Part shown: positions 25,018 through 32,929 of the stretch, one piece after another
Layout: each line of letters starts with the position of its first letter
Numbering within the stretch: position 1 is the stretch's first letter
Assembly: GCA_017413025.1 (NCBI GenBank)
Contig: JAFPVE010000014.1
Span: 1 to 33,542 of the forward strand
Origin: Acetobacter sp.
GTDB lineage: Bacteria; Pseudomonadota; Alphaproteobacteria; Acetobacterales; Acetobacteraceae
Direction of reading: 5' to 3'
DNA length: 33,542 bases
The notes under the pieces: model-generated
Databases searched by the model: none
What the model saw: only the letters and a program-made list of their open reading frames with translations
What the model was told of the DNA's origin: nothing
Position numbers and translations under genes: made by a program

Positions 25018-25344
25018 TTATTACGTTCAACAAAAATATACTTTGAATTTTTACTTACGATTTCCCAAACCTATTGAATACCCTCTTAATTTCTAGTATT
25101 AAAAAGAATGTAAAATTAAAATATATAAAATTAAATAAATCTCCCTTTACACATATCACTCTTTATCTCAACCTATAACCATATTAAACAGATACCATAA
25201 ACAACCAACACATATTGACTACCTCTTTTGACACTGCCTAGTTCAAGATTACTTTTCTTTTAATTACCTTAACTGTCTTTCCTTAATTATTCATAACGTC
25301 TTATTCTTACTTAACACTTAAGAAATAAACTATTTTAGGTAAAA
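25018..25344. other. AT-rich gap upstream of secD
   Basis: No gene seen; in particular no yajC. A weak TTCAA/TTGAA hairpin followed by TTTTT lies at 25026-25052, just past the WD40 stop. A plus-strand promoter candidate is TTGACA (25228-25233) with TACTTT (25250-25255) at 16-bp spacing, about 90 bp before secD. Confidence 0.35.
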
Positions 25345-26904
25345 ATGTACTATAGTCGTGCCAAACTTGCCTCTGTATTAGGAATATGTTTTTTAGGGCT
25401 GCTCCTTTGCCTGCCAAATGTTTTACGCAAGCCTTTTCCGTTCATTCCTTGGCGACAAATCCATTTAGGGTTAGATTTACGGGGTGGTTCTTATCTCCTT
25501 TTACAAATTGACTCAACAAGCCTTATCCACGACAGACTGCAGACTCTTTCAGAAGTTATACGTGATACATTATTAGAGAAAAAACTTGGGTATCGTAACA
25601 TTACAATTGACGTTTCTAAAGCACGTATAACTTTCCAGCCACGTTTTTCATCGGAAATCCATGCAGATATAAGTGCTATTCAAGCCCTTCCCAAAAGTAT
25701 TCCGCATGAGTTTCAGGTTACCAAACAGGGAAATAATATTATTGCCCTTACCCTCTCTCCCGAATCACTTCGCCAACGCACTTATGAAGCCATTACGCAC
25801 TCTATTGAAATTGTTCGACGGCGTATTGACGGCACAGGCGTTCTTGACCCTCAAATTACCCGACAAGGAGACGACCGTATCGTTGTCGAACTTCCGGGTA
25901 TTAGTGATCCCCGTCGTATCAAAGCCCTTTTAGGCACAACCGCACGAATGACTTTTCGCCTTGTTGACCCCAACGTACTCCATGCCACTTATCCGCCGCC
26001 TGGTGTTAGCCTACTCCCTCTAGCAGATAACCCTAATGGCGCACGCTTACCTGTTTTTGACCATATCGATGTCGATGGCAGTGATCTGACGAATGCAGGT
26101 GCTGTTATTGATCAAAGAACAGGTGAATGGGCTGTTAATTTTTCTTTCGATTCTATAGGCACACGCGCTTTTGCTGCGGTTACACGTGCTAATGTTGGAC
26201 ACCGTTTTGCTATTGTACTTGATAATAAAGTTATTGAAGCCCCTGTTATTCGTACACCTATTACGGGAGGAGAAGGGCAAATTACCGGCAATTTTGATGT
26301 TCAAAAAGCCTCCGATCTTGCCCTTCTCCTCCGTGCTGGTGCCCTTCCCGCGCCGCTTAATGTTATAGAACAACGAACTATTGGTCCCTCACTTGGTGCT
26401 GATTCTATTCGTGCCGGTATTATCAGTCTTGCTATTGGCTTTTTCATGGTTGTGTTATTCATGGTACTTTTTTACGGACGTTTCGGTTGGTATGCCAATG
26501 CAGCTCTTTTCGCCAATTTAGTGCTTATGGTTGCTATTTTATCACTTTTTGAGGCAACTCTTAGCCTTCCAGGTATGGCAGGAATGCTTTTAACCCTTGG
26601 CATGGCTGTTGATGCGAATATTCTTATTAATGAACGTATTCGTGAAGAAGTCCACCGCGGAAGGACCCCTTTAAGTTCTATGCAAGCCGGATTTGATAAA
26701 GCAACATCAACTATTGTCGATAGTAATGCCACTGCTTTCCTTGCACACGTTATGTTGTTTGTGTTTGGTACGGGTCCAGTTCGAGGATTCGCCCTTACCA
26801 TTACTATTGGTATTTTAACATCTCTCTTCACAACCCTTCTTCTTTCACGTATGCTTATGGCACGTTGGTATACGCTCACACGCCCCACTAGTCTTCCTGT
26901 CTAA
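25345..26904 (+). CDS. secD: Protein translocase subunit SecD
   Basis: Inner-membrane RND-type component that uses the proton gradient to help SecYEG export proteins. The 519-residue protein has one N-terminal helix and LGLDLRGGSYLLL. The long periplasmic P1 region includes RRRIDGTGVLDPQI and the later segment ITGGEGQITGNFD. Five C-terminal helices carry the family sequence GMAVDANILINERIREE. AGG five bases before the ATG is the likely ribosome-binding site. secF follows after 11 bp, giving the usual secDF pair. Normally yajC precedes secD in alphaproteobacteria; here it is replaced by a noncoding gap. Confidence 0.96.
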   Translation: MYYSRAKLASVLGICFLGLLLCLPNVLRKPFPFIPWRQIHLGLDLRGGSYLLLQIDSTSLIHDRLQTLSEVIRDTLLEKKLGYRNITIDVSKARITFQPRFSSEIHADISAIQALPKSIPHEFQVTKQGNNIIALTLSPESLRQRTYEAITHSIEIVRRRIDGTGVLDPQITRQGDDRIVVELPGISDPRRIKALLGTTARMTFRLVDPNVLHATYPPPGVSLLPLADNPNGARLPVFDHIDVDGSDLTNAGAVIDQRTGEWAVNFSFDSIGTRAFAAVTRANVGHRFAIVLDNKVIEAPVIRTPITGGEGQITGNFDVQKASDLALLLRAGALPAPLNVIEQRTIGPSLGADSIRAGIISLAIGFFMVVLFMVLFYGRFGWYANAALFANLVLMVAILSLFEATLSLPGMAGMLLTLGMAVDANILINERIREEVHRGRTPLSSMQAGFDKATSTIVDSNATAFLAHVMLFVFGTGPVRGFALTITIGILTSLFTTLLLSRMLMARWYTLTRPTSLPV

Positions 26905-26915
26905 AAAGGCACCTA

Positions 26916-27863
26916 ATGTTGTTCGGACGCCCTCTTTTCCGCTTTGTTCGTAAAGAAACGCACATCAATTTCATGCGCGGTCGTTATATCGGACTTATAA
27001 CCTCTGCCATGCTTTCTATTGCTTCACTTATTTTATTTTTCTATCCTGGCTTAACCCTTGGATTAGATTTCCGTGGTGGGATTGTCGTCGAAGCTAAAAC
27101 AACTACGGCAATTGATTTTAGCCAGTTACGTGCCGTTCTTAAAAGCCATGGCATACAACATGCCTCGCTTCAATCTTTTGGCAGTGATCACGATGTTTTA
27201 ATCCAACTTGACACAGAAAAAGGGCAAAATACACAAATCCTTGTTGACCAAGTTCGCCATACGCTTGTTCAAACAATGCCGGGAACAACCATTCTCCGGG
27301 CAGATGCTGTAGGACCATCGGTTTCTGCCGAATTATTTCGTAATGGCATTCTTGCCCTCGTGCTTAGCCTTGCTATGATTTTAGCGTATGTCTGGGTTCG
27401 TTTTGAGTGGGGGTTTGCGTTAAGCGCTGTTATCACTCTTATTCTCGACCTAACAAAAACAATCGGATTTCTTGTCGTGACAGGATTTGAATTTAATCTT
27501 GTCATGGTTGCTGCTATTTTAACCATTTTAGGTTATTCTACGAATGATAAAGTTGTTGTTTATGATAGAGTGCGTGAGAATTTACGCCGTTATCGAAATA
27601 TGCCTTTTATAGATCTTATTAACCTTTCTATCAATGAAACACTTAATCGTACATTAGGAACATCATCCACCGTTTTTTTGGCTTCTCTCCCTCTTGCTCT
27701 TTGGGGTGGTCATACACTTTCCGGGTTTGCATGGACGATGTTATTTGGTATTGTTGTTGGCACATCTTCTTCCATTTTTATTGCTGCCCCCCTTCTCCTC
27801 ATTATGGGAGAAGGACGCCTTAAAGCAGCGATGAAAAAATCTGTCGAATCACGTAGAGCATAG
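26916..27863 (+). CDS. secF: Protein translocase subunit SecF
   Basis: Partner of SecD in the SecDF complex. The 315-residue protein has the N-terminal helix, LGLDFRGGIVVEA, a short periplasmic domain, and the helices containing VGPSVSAELFRNGILAL, GYSTNDKVVVYDRVREN and NETLNRTLGTS, all SecF hallmarks. It starts 11 bp after secD with AAAGG upstream. The protein ends in a short basic tail. A weak hairpin lies about 70 bp past the stop. Confidence 0.96.
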   Translation: MLFGRPLFRFVRKETHINFMRGRYIGLITSAMLSIASLILFFYPGLTLGLDFRGGIVVEAKTTTAIDFSQLRAVLKSHGIQHASLQSFGSDHDVLIQLDTEKGQNTQILVDQVRHTLVQTMPGTTILRADAVGPSVSAELFRNGILALVLSLAMILAYVWVRFEWGFALSAVITLILDLTKTIGFLVVTGFEFNLVMVAAILTILGYSTNDKVVVYDRVRENLRRYRNMPFIDLINLSINETLNRTLGTSSTVFLASLPLALWGGHTLSGFAWTMLFGIVVGTSSSIFIAAPLLLIMGEGRLKAAMKKSVESRRA

Positions 27864-27932
27864 AGTAGCGATCTCTTACACTAAAATCTTTTTCTTTCCT
27901 CCCAATAATTTAACAAAAACTTTTCACAAAAC

Positions 27933-27964
27933 AGGCAAGAAAGGTTATAACACCTTTTCCGCCT
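27933..27964 (+). terminator. Weak hairpin downstream of secF
   Basis: AGGC/GCCT outside and AAAGGT/ACCTTT inside form an interrupted stem with a 6-base loop, between secF and the convergent lipoprotein gene. The following sequence has TATTTTTG only after several bases, so efficiency as a terminator is doubtful. Confidence 0.3.
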
Positions 27965-28008
27965 ACCTTGTATTTTTGTATTGTGCACGAACATTACAAA
28001 ATCATTTG

Positions 28009-28803
28009 TTACTCAACGCCTGTCATTGCTCTCCACATTAACTTATGTTGTATACATCCGTGTTTCCCATCTGCCGGTAAGACTATATCCTCTGTTTTTC
28101 CATTTTCGCCGGGAAATTTTTTGAACAATGCTTGAATAAAGCATGGAGCAATAGCTGAAAAATTACCACTTATCCCGTCAGTCCCTTTACTCTTTAATCG
28201 ACCCTCATAGACATTTTGTCCAGTTTTCCTATTAAAAATAATAAGATCGAAATAACGAGTATATATGTCGTGTGAAACATCTCGTATCACAGATGTAGAC
28301 GCACCCCTATTAACATACGTATACGTGCCGAACAAATTACTACTACTCGAATAAGTTGCGCTCGAAGGAAGCGTATACGCCACCATGTTATGAACTGTTT
28401 TACGATTTGAAATGCCGTAAACAAAGCGCACGCCATAATAGGCTATAGCACCATTTGTCACAGGGAAATAGCCGTGACGTTGGAGATCACCTGCAATTAA
28501 ACCAGCATATTCTTTAAATTCAAGGTTATTTTCTTGCCCTTTTGAGGGAATAATCACAAAAGTTTTTCCCGGGATAAGCCCTTGTTCATCATGAAAAGAA
28601 GTGACTTGAGATTGTACTCTCGCACATCCGGATAACAAAAATATTCCTGCTAAAACCGTGCCAAACCGTGCCAAACCGTGCCAAACCGTGCCAAACCGTG
28701 CCAAACCGTGCCAAACCGTGCCAAACCGTGCCAAACCGTGCCAAACCGTGCCAAGAAAGTCATAACATCTCCTTATTAAGGGTACAAGAGAAAATTCATA
28801 CAT
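28009..28803 (-). CDS. DUF4136-like lipoprotein with frame-shifting repeat in the signal peptide (apparent phase-OFF)
   Basis: The body is a lipoprotein: hydrophobic LAGIFLL then the lipobox LSGC, and about 205 residues after the Cys. Those include KTFVIIPSKGQ, EYAGLIAGDLQRHGY, a YFDLIIFN strand and a late Gly/Lys segment, the layout of DUF4136 envelope lipoproteins. In its frame the only ATG is at 28803, with no ribosome-binding site, putting the lipid-modified Cys at residue 60. A well-formed start (AAGGAG, five bases, ATG at 28763) lies between, but reads one frame off through nine 10-bp repeats and stops at 28650. With a single unit it would read MTFLARFGTVLAGIFLLSGC, an ideal lipoprotein signal peptide. 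The gene therefore looks repeat-expanded and presently out of frame. Confidence 0.8.
   Translation of the reverse strand: MYEFSLVPLIRRCYDFLGTVWHGLARFGTVWHGLARFGTVWHGLARFGTVLAGIFLLSGCARVQSQVTSFHDEQGLIPGKTFVIIPSKGQENNLEFKEYAGLIAGDLQRHGYFPVTNGAIAYYGVRFVYGISNRKTVHNMVAYTLPSSATYSSSSNLFGTYTYVNRGASTSVIRDVSHDIYTRYFDLIIFNRKTGQNVYEGRLKSKGTDGISGNFSAIAPCFIQALFKKFPGENGKTEDIVLPADGKHGCIQHKLMWRAMTGVE
28653..28754 (-). repeat. Nine exact 10-bp tandem repeats (plus partial units)
   Basis: The minus-strand unit is CACGGTTTGG. Nine identical copies fill 28661-28750, flanked by partial units on both sides. Three units encode WHGLARFGTV in every phase, so the repeat stays open in all frames but changes the downstream frame by one base per unit. 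Perfect identity implies recent or ongoing slipped-strand expansion. Confidence 0.97.
28761..28775 (-). promoter_or_regulatory. Ribosome-binding site and start codon of the lipoprotein, currently out of frame
   Basis: AAGGAG (28770-28775), five bases, ATG (28761-28763). Reading from here gives 37 codons, through the repeats, to TAG at 28650-28652. Adding one 10-bp unit or losing two would join this start to the lipoprotein body. Confidence 0.75.
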
Positions 28804-28888
28804 CAGCGATTTAAAAAGAACTTTATCTCGCTTCTCTGTCTTTATAGAACAAAACGCCTAAAAAAACAAACCCATTTTCTCTTACGGC

Positions 28889-28917
28889 TTTATATATCTC
28901 CGTTATAATGCTGTCAA
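28889..28917 (-). promoter_or_regulatory. Near-consensus sigma-70 promoter of the repeat-containing lipoprotein gene
   Basis: Minus strand TTGACA (28912-28917), exactly 17 bp, TATAAA (28889-28894). It predicts a start of transcription near 28882 and a leader of about 120 bases before the ATG at 28763. This is the best promoter match in the window. It argues that the gene is still transcribed even though its main start is out of frame. Confidence 0.65.
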
Positions 28918-28943
28918 GCTTAAAAAAAATACCCTAGAAAAGA

Positions 28944-29306
28944 CTATCGCATGATTTGAGAGGAAGAGGTTTTTTGCGCCTCAATAACACCGATCAAATT
29001 TTCGACTTTTTGTCCGGCTTGTTGCAAAGTGCTTCGGCTAGGATGCTTACCAAAGAATCTTAACGCCGCACGTGCATCGCGATCCGCCTTAAGAATAGCC
29101 TGCTCTTGTGCAAGATATAAAGGTTTTGTCATAAAACGACCGCGTGCCATCCCATTTGCAATAGCATAGCTATAAAGAACTGTACGAGGTGTTTGCCGTA
29201 TAATAATACCTTGAAAATCATATCTATGACAGGCTGAAATTGTCCACACCAATATAACAACAATACACACGCGTAAAAAAAAATAATAACTTACTAAACC
29301 CTGCAT
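28944..29306 (-). CDS. Small lipoprotein of unknown function
   Basis: A 120-residue predicted lipoprotein. The N-terminal hydrophobic segment (FFLRVCIVVILVWTISAC) ends in the lipobox-like ISAC, so lipidation at about Cys26 is likely. The mature part is mostly helical and charged: YLAQEQAILKADRDARAALRFFG, then a QQAGQKVENLIGVIEAQK helix suggesting a coiled coil. I do not recognise a family. The ATG lies only six bases from a TATAAT on the same strand and has no ribosome-binding site, so the mRNA may be leaderless. It lies between the repeat-containing lipoprotein gene and mscL, all on the minus strand but with separate signals. Confidence 0.7.
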   Translation of the reverse strand: MQGLVSYYFFLRVCIVVILVWTISACHRYDFQGIIIRQTPRTVLYSYAIANGMARGRFMTKPLYLAQEQAILKADRDARAALRFFGKHPSRSTLQQAGQKVENLIGVIEAQKTSSSQIMR

Positions 29307-29312
29307 AATATT

Positions 29313-29326
29313 ATTATATCATTATC
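29313..29326 (-). promoter_or_regulatory. TATAAT box with overlapping GATAATGATA half-site
   Basis: On the minus strand GATAATGATA (29317-29326) runs into TATAAT (29313-29318), six bases before the ATG of the small lipoprotein. The first ten bases match the start of the classical Fur box; the second half does not. The -35 is poor (TTGAGC at 19-bp spacing). Iron control is a weak guess in such AT-rich DNA. Confidence 0.3.
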
Positions 29327-29378
29327 AGTAATTTTGTGCTCAATCGTAAAATATAAAACACGACATTATCTCAATATA

Positions 29379-29936
29379 TTACACACGATCCTTATGATCT
29401 TGCATAGGTTTTACTATTTCCCCTATATTTTCTCTCTTCTCAATATTTTCAATGGGTTCGATATTTTTAGAGGCATTACTCGCTGCCAATTCAGAAAGAA
29501 TTTGTTCTAATAACATTTCAGTACGCGACGAGGTTGTTTGAACAGGGACAGGTCTCGTTGGCGTATAGGCATGAACACGCCTCATACCCATAACTGTTTT
29601 AACAATCCAAAGAACTAGCGCTAGAACAATAACGACATGCATAACAGCGTTAAGAATCGTTGTCCCATCAAGAACAATAGCCCCTGCATTATGAGCTTCT
29701 GCTAAAGTTTGTGCATGTTTACCTTTCACTGTGACAAAAAGATTAGAAACATCATGTCCACCTACTAACACACTCAATAAAGGATTTAACACTCCCTTAA
29801 TAAGACTATCAATTAGAAGTGTAACAGTTGCCCCGATACTCACGCCAATAGCAATATCAACCACATTACTATGGAGAACAAAACCTTGAAATTCTCTTAA
29901 CCAACCCGATTGATGTTCGTGCTGATGCGAATCCAT
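29379..29936 (-). CDS. mscL: Large-conductance mechanosensitive channel MscL, with long C-terminal tail
   Basis: Inner-membrane pressure-release channel opening under hypo-osmotic shock. The N-terminal amphipathic segment REFQGFVLHSN, first helix NVVDIAIGVSIGATVTLLID (gate region), NPLLSVLVGG and second helix (AVMHVVIVLALVLWIVKTVMG) match MscL. At 185 residues it is longer than the usual 135-150. The extra length is a tail with a coiled-coil-like helix (EMLLEQILSELAAS) and a charged Glu/Lys/Ile segment at the end. GGAA precedes the ATG closely. It is divergent from rpmE. The channel call is secure; the tail function is unknown. Confidence 0.93.
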   Translation of the reverse strand: MDSHQHEHQSGWLREFQGFVLHSNVVDIAIGVSIGATVTLLIDSLIKGVLNPLLSVLVGGHDVSNLFVTVKGKHAQTLAEAHNAGAIVLDGTTILNAVMHVVIVLALVLWIVKTVMGMRRVHAYTPTRPVPVQTTSSRTEMLLEQILSELAASNASKNIEPIENIEKRENIGEIVKPMQDHKDRV

Positions 29937-30097
29937 AATTTCCGTCTAACTAATTGTAAAACCCAACCATAGCCAATCGTAGTACAAATACAAATCTTTA
30001 TTTCGGTAGTGTACTCCACATTACCAATAATGACTACTAAAGAAAATAGTATAAAACATTAAGAAATAAAAAATGTTGCTTTCTATAACCCCTCACT

Positions 30098-30126
30098 GTT
30101 ACACTAGCTTGAAGTTACACTATGAT
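30098..30126 (+). promoter_or_regulatory. Candidate promoter with 9-bp direct repeat upstream of rpmE
   Basis: TTACAC (30099-30104), 16 bp, TATGAT (30121-30126) is a plausible promoter about 58 bp before the L31 start. GTTACACTA occurs twice, at 30098-30106 and 30114-30122, overlapping both elements, which could be a repressor site or coincidence. Confidence 0.35.
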
Positions 30127-30183
30127 GCAACATGCCGTACCTTAACCTTAAGTTTTAAACAATCCAAAGAAAGACCAAATTTC

Positions 30184-30420
30184 ATGAAACCTAACATTCA
30201 TCCAGACTACCACGAAATTACTGTTATCATGACCGACGGTACACACTACAAGACACGTTCTTGTTATGGTCAGGCAGGAAGCACTCTACGTTTAGATGTT
30301 GACCCAAAGTCTCATCCTGCGTGGACAGGTGTTATGCGTATTATTGATACCGGCGGGCAAGTGGCAAAATTCAATAAACGATTTGCTGGTATTGGTACCC
30401 ACACAGGAAAAATTAGTTGA
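30184..30420 (+). CDS. rpmE: 50S ribosomal protein L31
   Basis: A 78-residue ribosomal protein bridging the 50S head and the 30S subunit. The sequence [20 protein letters not shown] with [13 protein letters not shown] and [17 protein letters not shown] is the alphaproteobacterial L31 type. It lacks the four-Cys zinc site (only one Cys, in TRSCYGQ), so it is the zinc-independent (C-) form. An in-frame ATG at 30073 would add 37 residues unlike L31 and is rejected; the family begins at 30184. AAAGAAAG lies upstream as a moderate ribosome-binding site. The DUF1013 gene follows 122 bp later. Confidence 0.95.
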   Translation: MKPNIHPDYHEITVIMTDGTHYKTRSCYGQAGSTLRLDVDPKSHPAWTGVMRIIDTGGQVAKFNKRFAGIGTHTGKIS

Positions 30421-30542
30421 CGCTTTTCACTACGAATTCGTATGTAGTGATGCTCCGTTATGGAACACTTGTTGTTTTTGAGATTCTGTAATTTGAGAGT
30501 GTTTTGAGACTTTCATCTGCAAAGTTGTTAATAGGCTAAAAT

Positions 30543-31085
30543 ATGACTTCCCTTCCTTTAATGCCAAAAGCGACTGCTGTATGGCTTATTGAAAAGACAT
30601 CTTTAAGTTTTGAACAAATTGCTATATTTTGTGGTATGCATCCACTGGAAGTACAGGCTATCGCTAATGGAGAAGTCGCACAAAGTATTATTGGCTACGA
30701 TCCTATTGCTAACCACCAGCTTACGCGCGAAGAAATTCAACGTTGTGAAAAAAACCCTTCAGCGCGCTTAAAAATGGTACCCATAAACAATCCTATAAAA
30801 AAACGGGCAAGAGGTGCACGTTATACACCTCTTATAAAACGCCGTGATAGACCAGATGGCATTGCCTTTTTACTACGTCATTATCCGCAATTAAGCGATA
30901 TACAAATCGTTAAGTTACTTGGCACGACTAAAAACACTATTGCAAAAGTCAAAAACAAACAACATTGGAATACCCTAAATATAAAACCTCGTGACCCTGT
31001 GACAATTGGTTTGTGTAGTCAGACTGATCTTAACGCTGCTCTGCATGAGGCCTCATCTGCTTCTGTGTCTGTACCACAAGAGTAA
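30543..31085 (+). CDS. DUF1013 / TrcR-type cell-cycle transcriptional regulator
   Basis: A 180-residue cytoplasmic protein characteristic of alphaproteobacteria. It contains PLMPKATAVWLIEKTSLSFE at the start, FCGMHPLEVQAIANGEVAQ, IIGYDPIANHQLTREEIQRC, and the second helix-turn-helix-like part LSDIQIVKLLGTTKNTIAKV. The family is annotated as cell-cycle regulator TrcR. The two HTH-like regions are consistent with DNA binding. The C-terminal about 15 residues are Ser/Ala-rich and probably disordered. AGG lies about 10 bases before the ATG. It is downstream of rpmE on the same strand. Confidence 0.85.
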   Translation: MTSLPLMPKATAVWLIEKTSLSFEQIAIFCGMHPLEVQAIANGEVAQSIIGYDPIANHQLTREEIQRCEKNPSARLKMVPINNPIKKRARGARYTPLIKRRDRPDGIAFLLRHYPQLSDIQIVKLLGTTKNTIAKVKNKQHWNTLNIKPRDPVTIGLCSQTDLNAALHEASSASVSVPQE

Positions 31086-31224
31086 TCTTTGGAGTCTCAC
31101 TTTAATATTGGTTATTATCGGTGTTTTAATAAGAAAATGACACTTTTGAAAGGGTATTTGGTTATTGCTTCTATTGTCTATTTCAATTAGGTAGCTTTTT
31201 TCTTTCCATAGAAAGATACTTGAT

Positions 31225-31752
31225 ATGATCCCTTCTGCTACTTTTCCACAGGTTGGTATTCTCATGGGAAGCCAATCCGATTGGGATACGATGTGTCATG
31301 CTCAAACTGTTTTAGATGAACTTAAAATTTTTTATGAAACACGTATCGTTTCAGCACATCGTACCCCTGATAGACTCGCTGAGTATGCACGTACGGCAGC
31401 CGATCGAGGAATAGCCGTTATTATTGCCGGCGCAGGTGGCGCTGCCCATTTACCTGGTATGTGCGCGGCTTGGACACATTTACCTGTGTTAGGTGTGCCC
31501 GTAGAATCACGCGTTTTAAAGGGTCTCGATAGCTTACTTTCTATTGTGCAAATGCCGGGAGGTGTACCTGTTGGAACTCTTTCTATTGGCTCTGCAGGCG
31601 CAAAAAATGCAGCTCTTTTAGCCGCCTCTATTCTTGCATTATATGATACCTCTTTGGCTCTTCGCCTTAAAACGTGGCGTAAGAACCAAACAGCATCTGT
31701 TGCCGATGTCCCCTATAACCCAATAAAACATAACCCAAAACATGATGGATAA
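31225..31752 (+). CDS. purE: N5-carboxyaminoimidazole ribonucleotide mutase
   Basis: Moves the carboxylate of N5-CAIR to give CAIR in de novo purine synthesis. The 175-residue class I PurE has the nucleotide motif [10 protein letters not shown] near the N-terminus, SAHRTPDRL with the catalytic His, and [12 protein letters not shown] short extra tail after the fold ([11 protein letters not shown]) is present. Eleven bases of its end overlap the start of purK, the enzyme making its substrate, so the two are translationally coupled. No purine riboswitch or clear PurR-type site was recognised in the 139 bp upstream. Confidence 0.95.
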   Translation: MIPSATFPQVGILMGSQSDWDTMCHAQTVLDELKIFYETRIVSAHRTPDRLAEYARTAADRGIAVIIAGAGGAAHLPGMCAAWTHLPVLGVPVESRVLKGLDSLLSIVQMPGGVPVGTLSIGSAGAKNAALLAASILALYDTSLALRLKTWRKNQTASVADVPYNPIKHNPKHDG

Positions 31753-32914
31753 AACTCCTGCACTACCTCCCGGTTCAGTTATCGGCATTATAGGTGGAGG
31801 GCAATTAGGTCGTATGTCGGCAATAGCAGCGGCAAAGCTTGGTTTCAAGGTCCACATTTTTACCCAGTCGGTAACAGACCCTGCTGTTGACGTTGCGCAT
31901 AATGTTACCATTGCTTCTTATAACTCAACCAATGCACTTAAGGAATTTGCACAAGCTGTTGATGTCATAACATTTGAATTTGAAAATATTCCTTCTGACA
32001 CTTTAGAATACCTTACTCATGATTGTTCTCACTACTGTTTCATCAGACCTTCCATCTATGTATTACAAACGACTCAAGATCGCTTCAAAGAAAAAACTTT
32101 TTTAACATCACAAACCTCTATCCCTTTAGCTCCATGGTGTTTTGTCACCGATCAAACCTCTCTCTCTCTAGCTGTAGAAAAACTTGGTTTTCCTTTTATT
32201 TTGAAAACGTCACGCAATGGGTACGATGGTAAAGGACAACGATATGTCCGTAATCTGGAAGAGCTAAATACTGCCTTTACTGACCTCACGCCACATCCTC
32301 TTATAGCCGAGAGTGTTGTTGATTTTGCTTGTGAGTTAAGTGTTATGGTTGTCCGTAGTCACGACGGTATTTTGCGCTGTTTTGACACAGTGCAAAACTA
32401 CCATTGGCACGGTGTTTTAGATATGACACTCGCCCCTGCCCCTCTTACAGAAAACATCTCTACAGAAGCGCAAAATATTGCTCGCACTATAGCGGAAGCG
32501 TTAGATCTTATCGGGATTATGGGTGTAGAAATGTTTCTTGACCGTACAGGTCATTTACTTGTCAATGAAATTGCACCACGCCCCCATAATTCAGGTCATT
32601 GGACAATGGATGCTTGTCCATATGATCAATTCGATATGCATATCCGTGCTATTGCAGGCTTACCCTTACCACACGCCGTTCGACACAGCGACGCCATTAT
32701 GAAAAACCTCATTGGACCTGAGGATATGGCACTTTTGCCAAGAGTTTTACAAACACAAGGCTTTATTCCCCATCTCTATGGTAAAAGCATCGCTCGCCCA
32801 GGTCGAAAAATGGGGCATGTTAACGTTCTTTTTCCTTTTGGTTCTCTTCCAGGTAGTTTAGGCATACGCAATACTCTTGGCGTATTAGCCACCAAAACAG
32901 CTCTTGAGAAATAA
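31742..32914 (+). CDS. purK: N5-carboxyaminoimidazole ribonucleotide synthase
   Basis: ATP-grasp enzyme making N5-CAIR from AIR, bicarbonate and ATP, the step before PurE. The 390-residue protein begins with the pre-ATP-grasp motif [12 protein letters not shown]. It has TFEFENIP, the ATP-binding strand [17 protein letters not shown], and the metal/phosphate segment [16 protein letters not shown]. All are typical of PurK. The start ATG at 31742 lies within purE (a second ATG follows immediately at 31745). It ends 15 bp from the convergent radC stop, with no terminator seen between them. Confidence 0.95.
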   Translation: MMDKTPALPPGSVIGIIGGGQLGRMSAIAAAKLGFKVHIFTQSVTDPAVDVAHNVTIASYNSTNALKEFAQAVDVITFEFENIPSDTLEYLTHDCSHYCFIRPSIYVLQTTQDRFKEKTFLTSQTSIPLAPWCFVTDQTSLSLAVEKLGFPFILKTSRNGYDGKGQRYVRNLEELNTAFTDLTPHPLIAESVVDFACELSVMVVRSHDGILRCFDTVQNYHWHGVLDMTLAPAPLTENISTEAQNIARTIAEALDLIGIMGVEMFLDRTGHLLVNEIAPRPHNSGHWTMDACPYDQFDMHIRAIAGLPLPHAVRHSDAIMKNLIGPEDMALLPRVLQTQGFIPHLYGKSIARPGRKMGHVNVLFPFGSLPGSLGIRNTLGVLATKTALEK

Positions 32915-32929
32915 CCCTTTCAACACAGG

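Noticed and set aside
28009-28803. Simple pseudogene explanation for the repeat-containing lipoprotein
   Set aside because: The body has no internal stop or frameshift, and promoter, ribosome-binding site and lipobox are all intact; the only disruption is the reversible repeat number.
30073-30183. N-terminal extension of L31 from an upstream ATG
   Set aside because: L31 homology begins exactly at 30184; the extra 37 residues are unlike the family and overlap the likely promoter.
30436-30457. CACTAC...GTAGTG hairpin after rpmE as a terminator
   Set aside because: Six-base stem with a ten-base loop and no T-run after it; not convincing.
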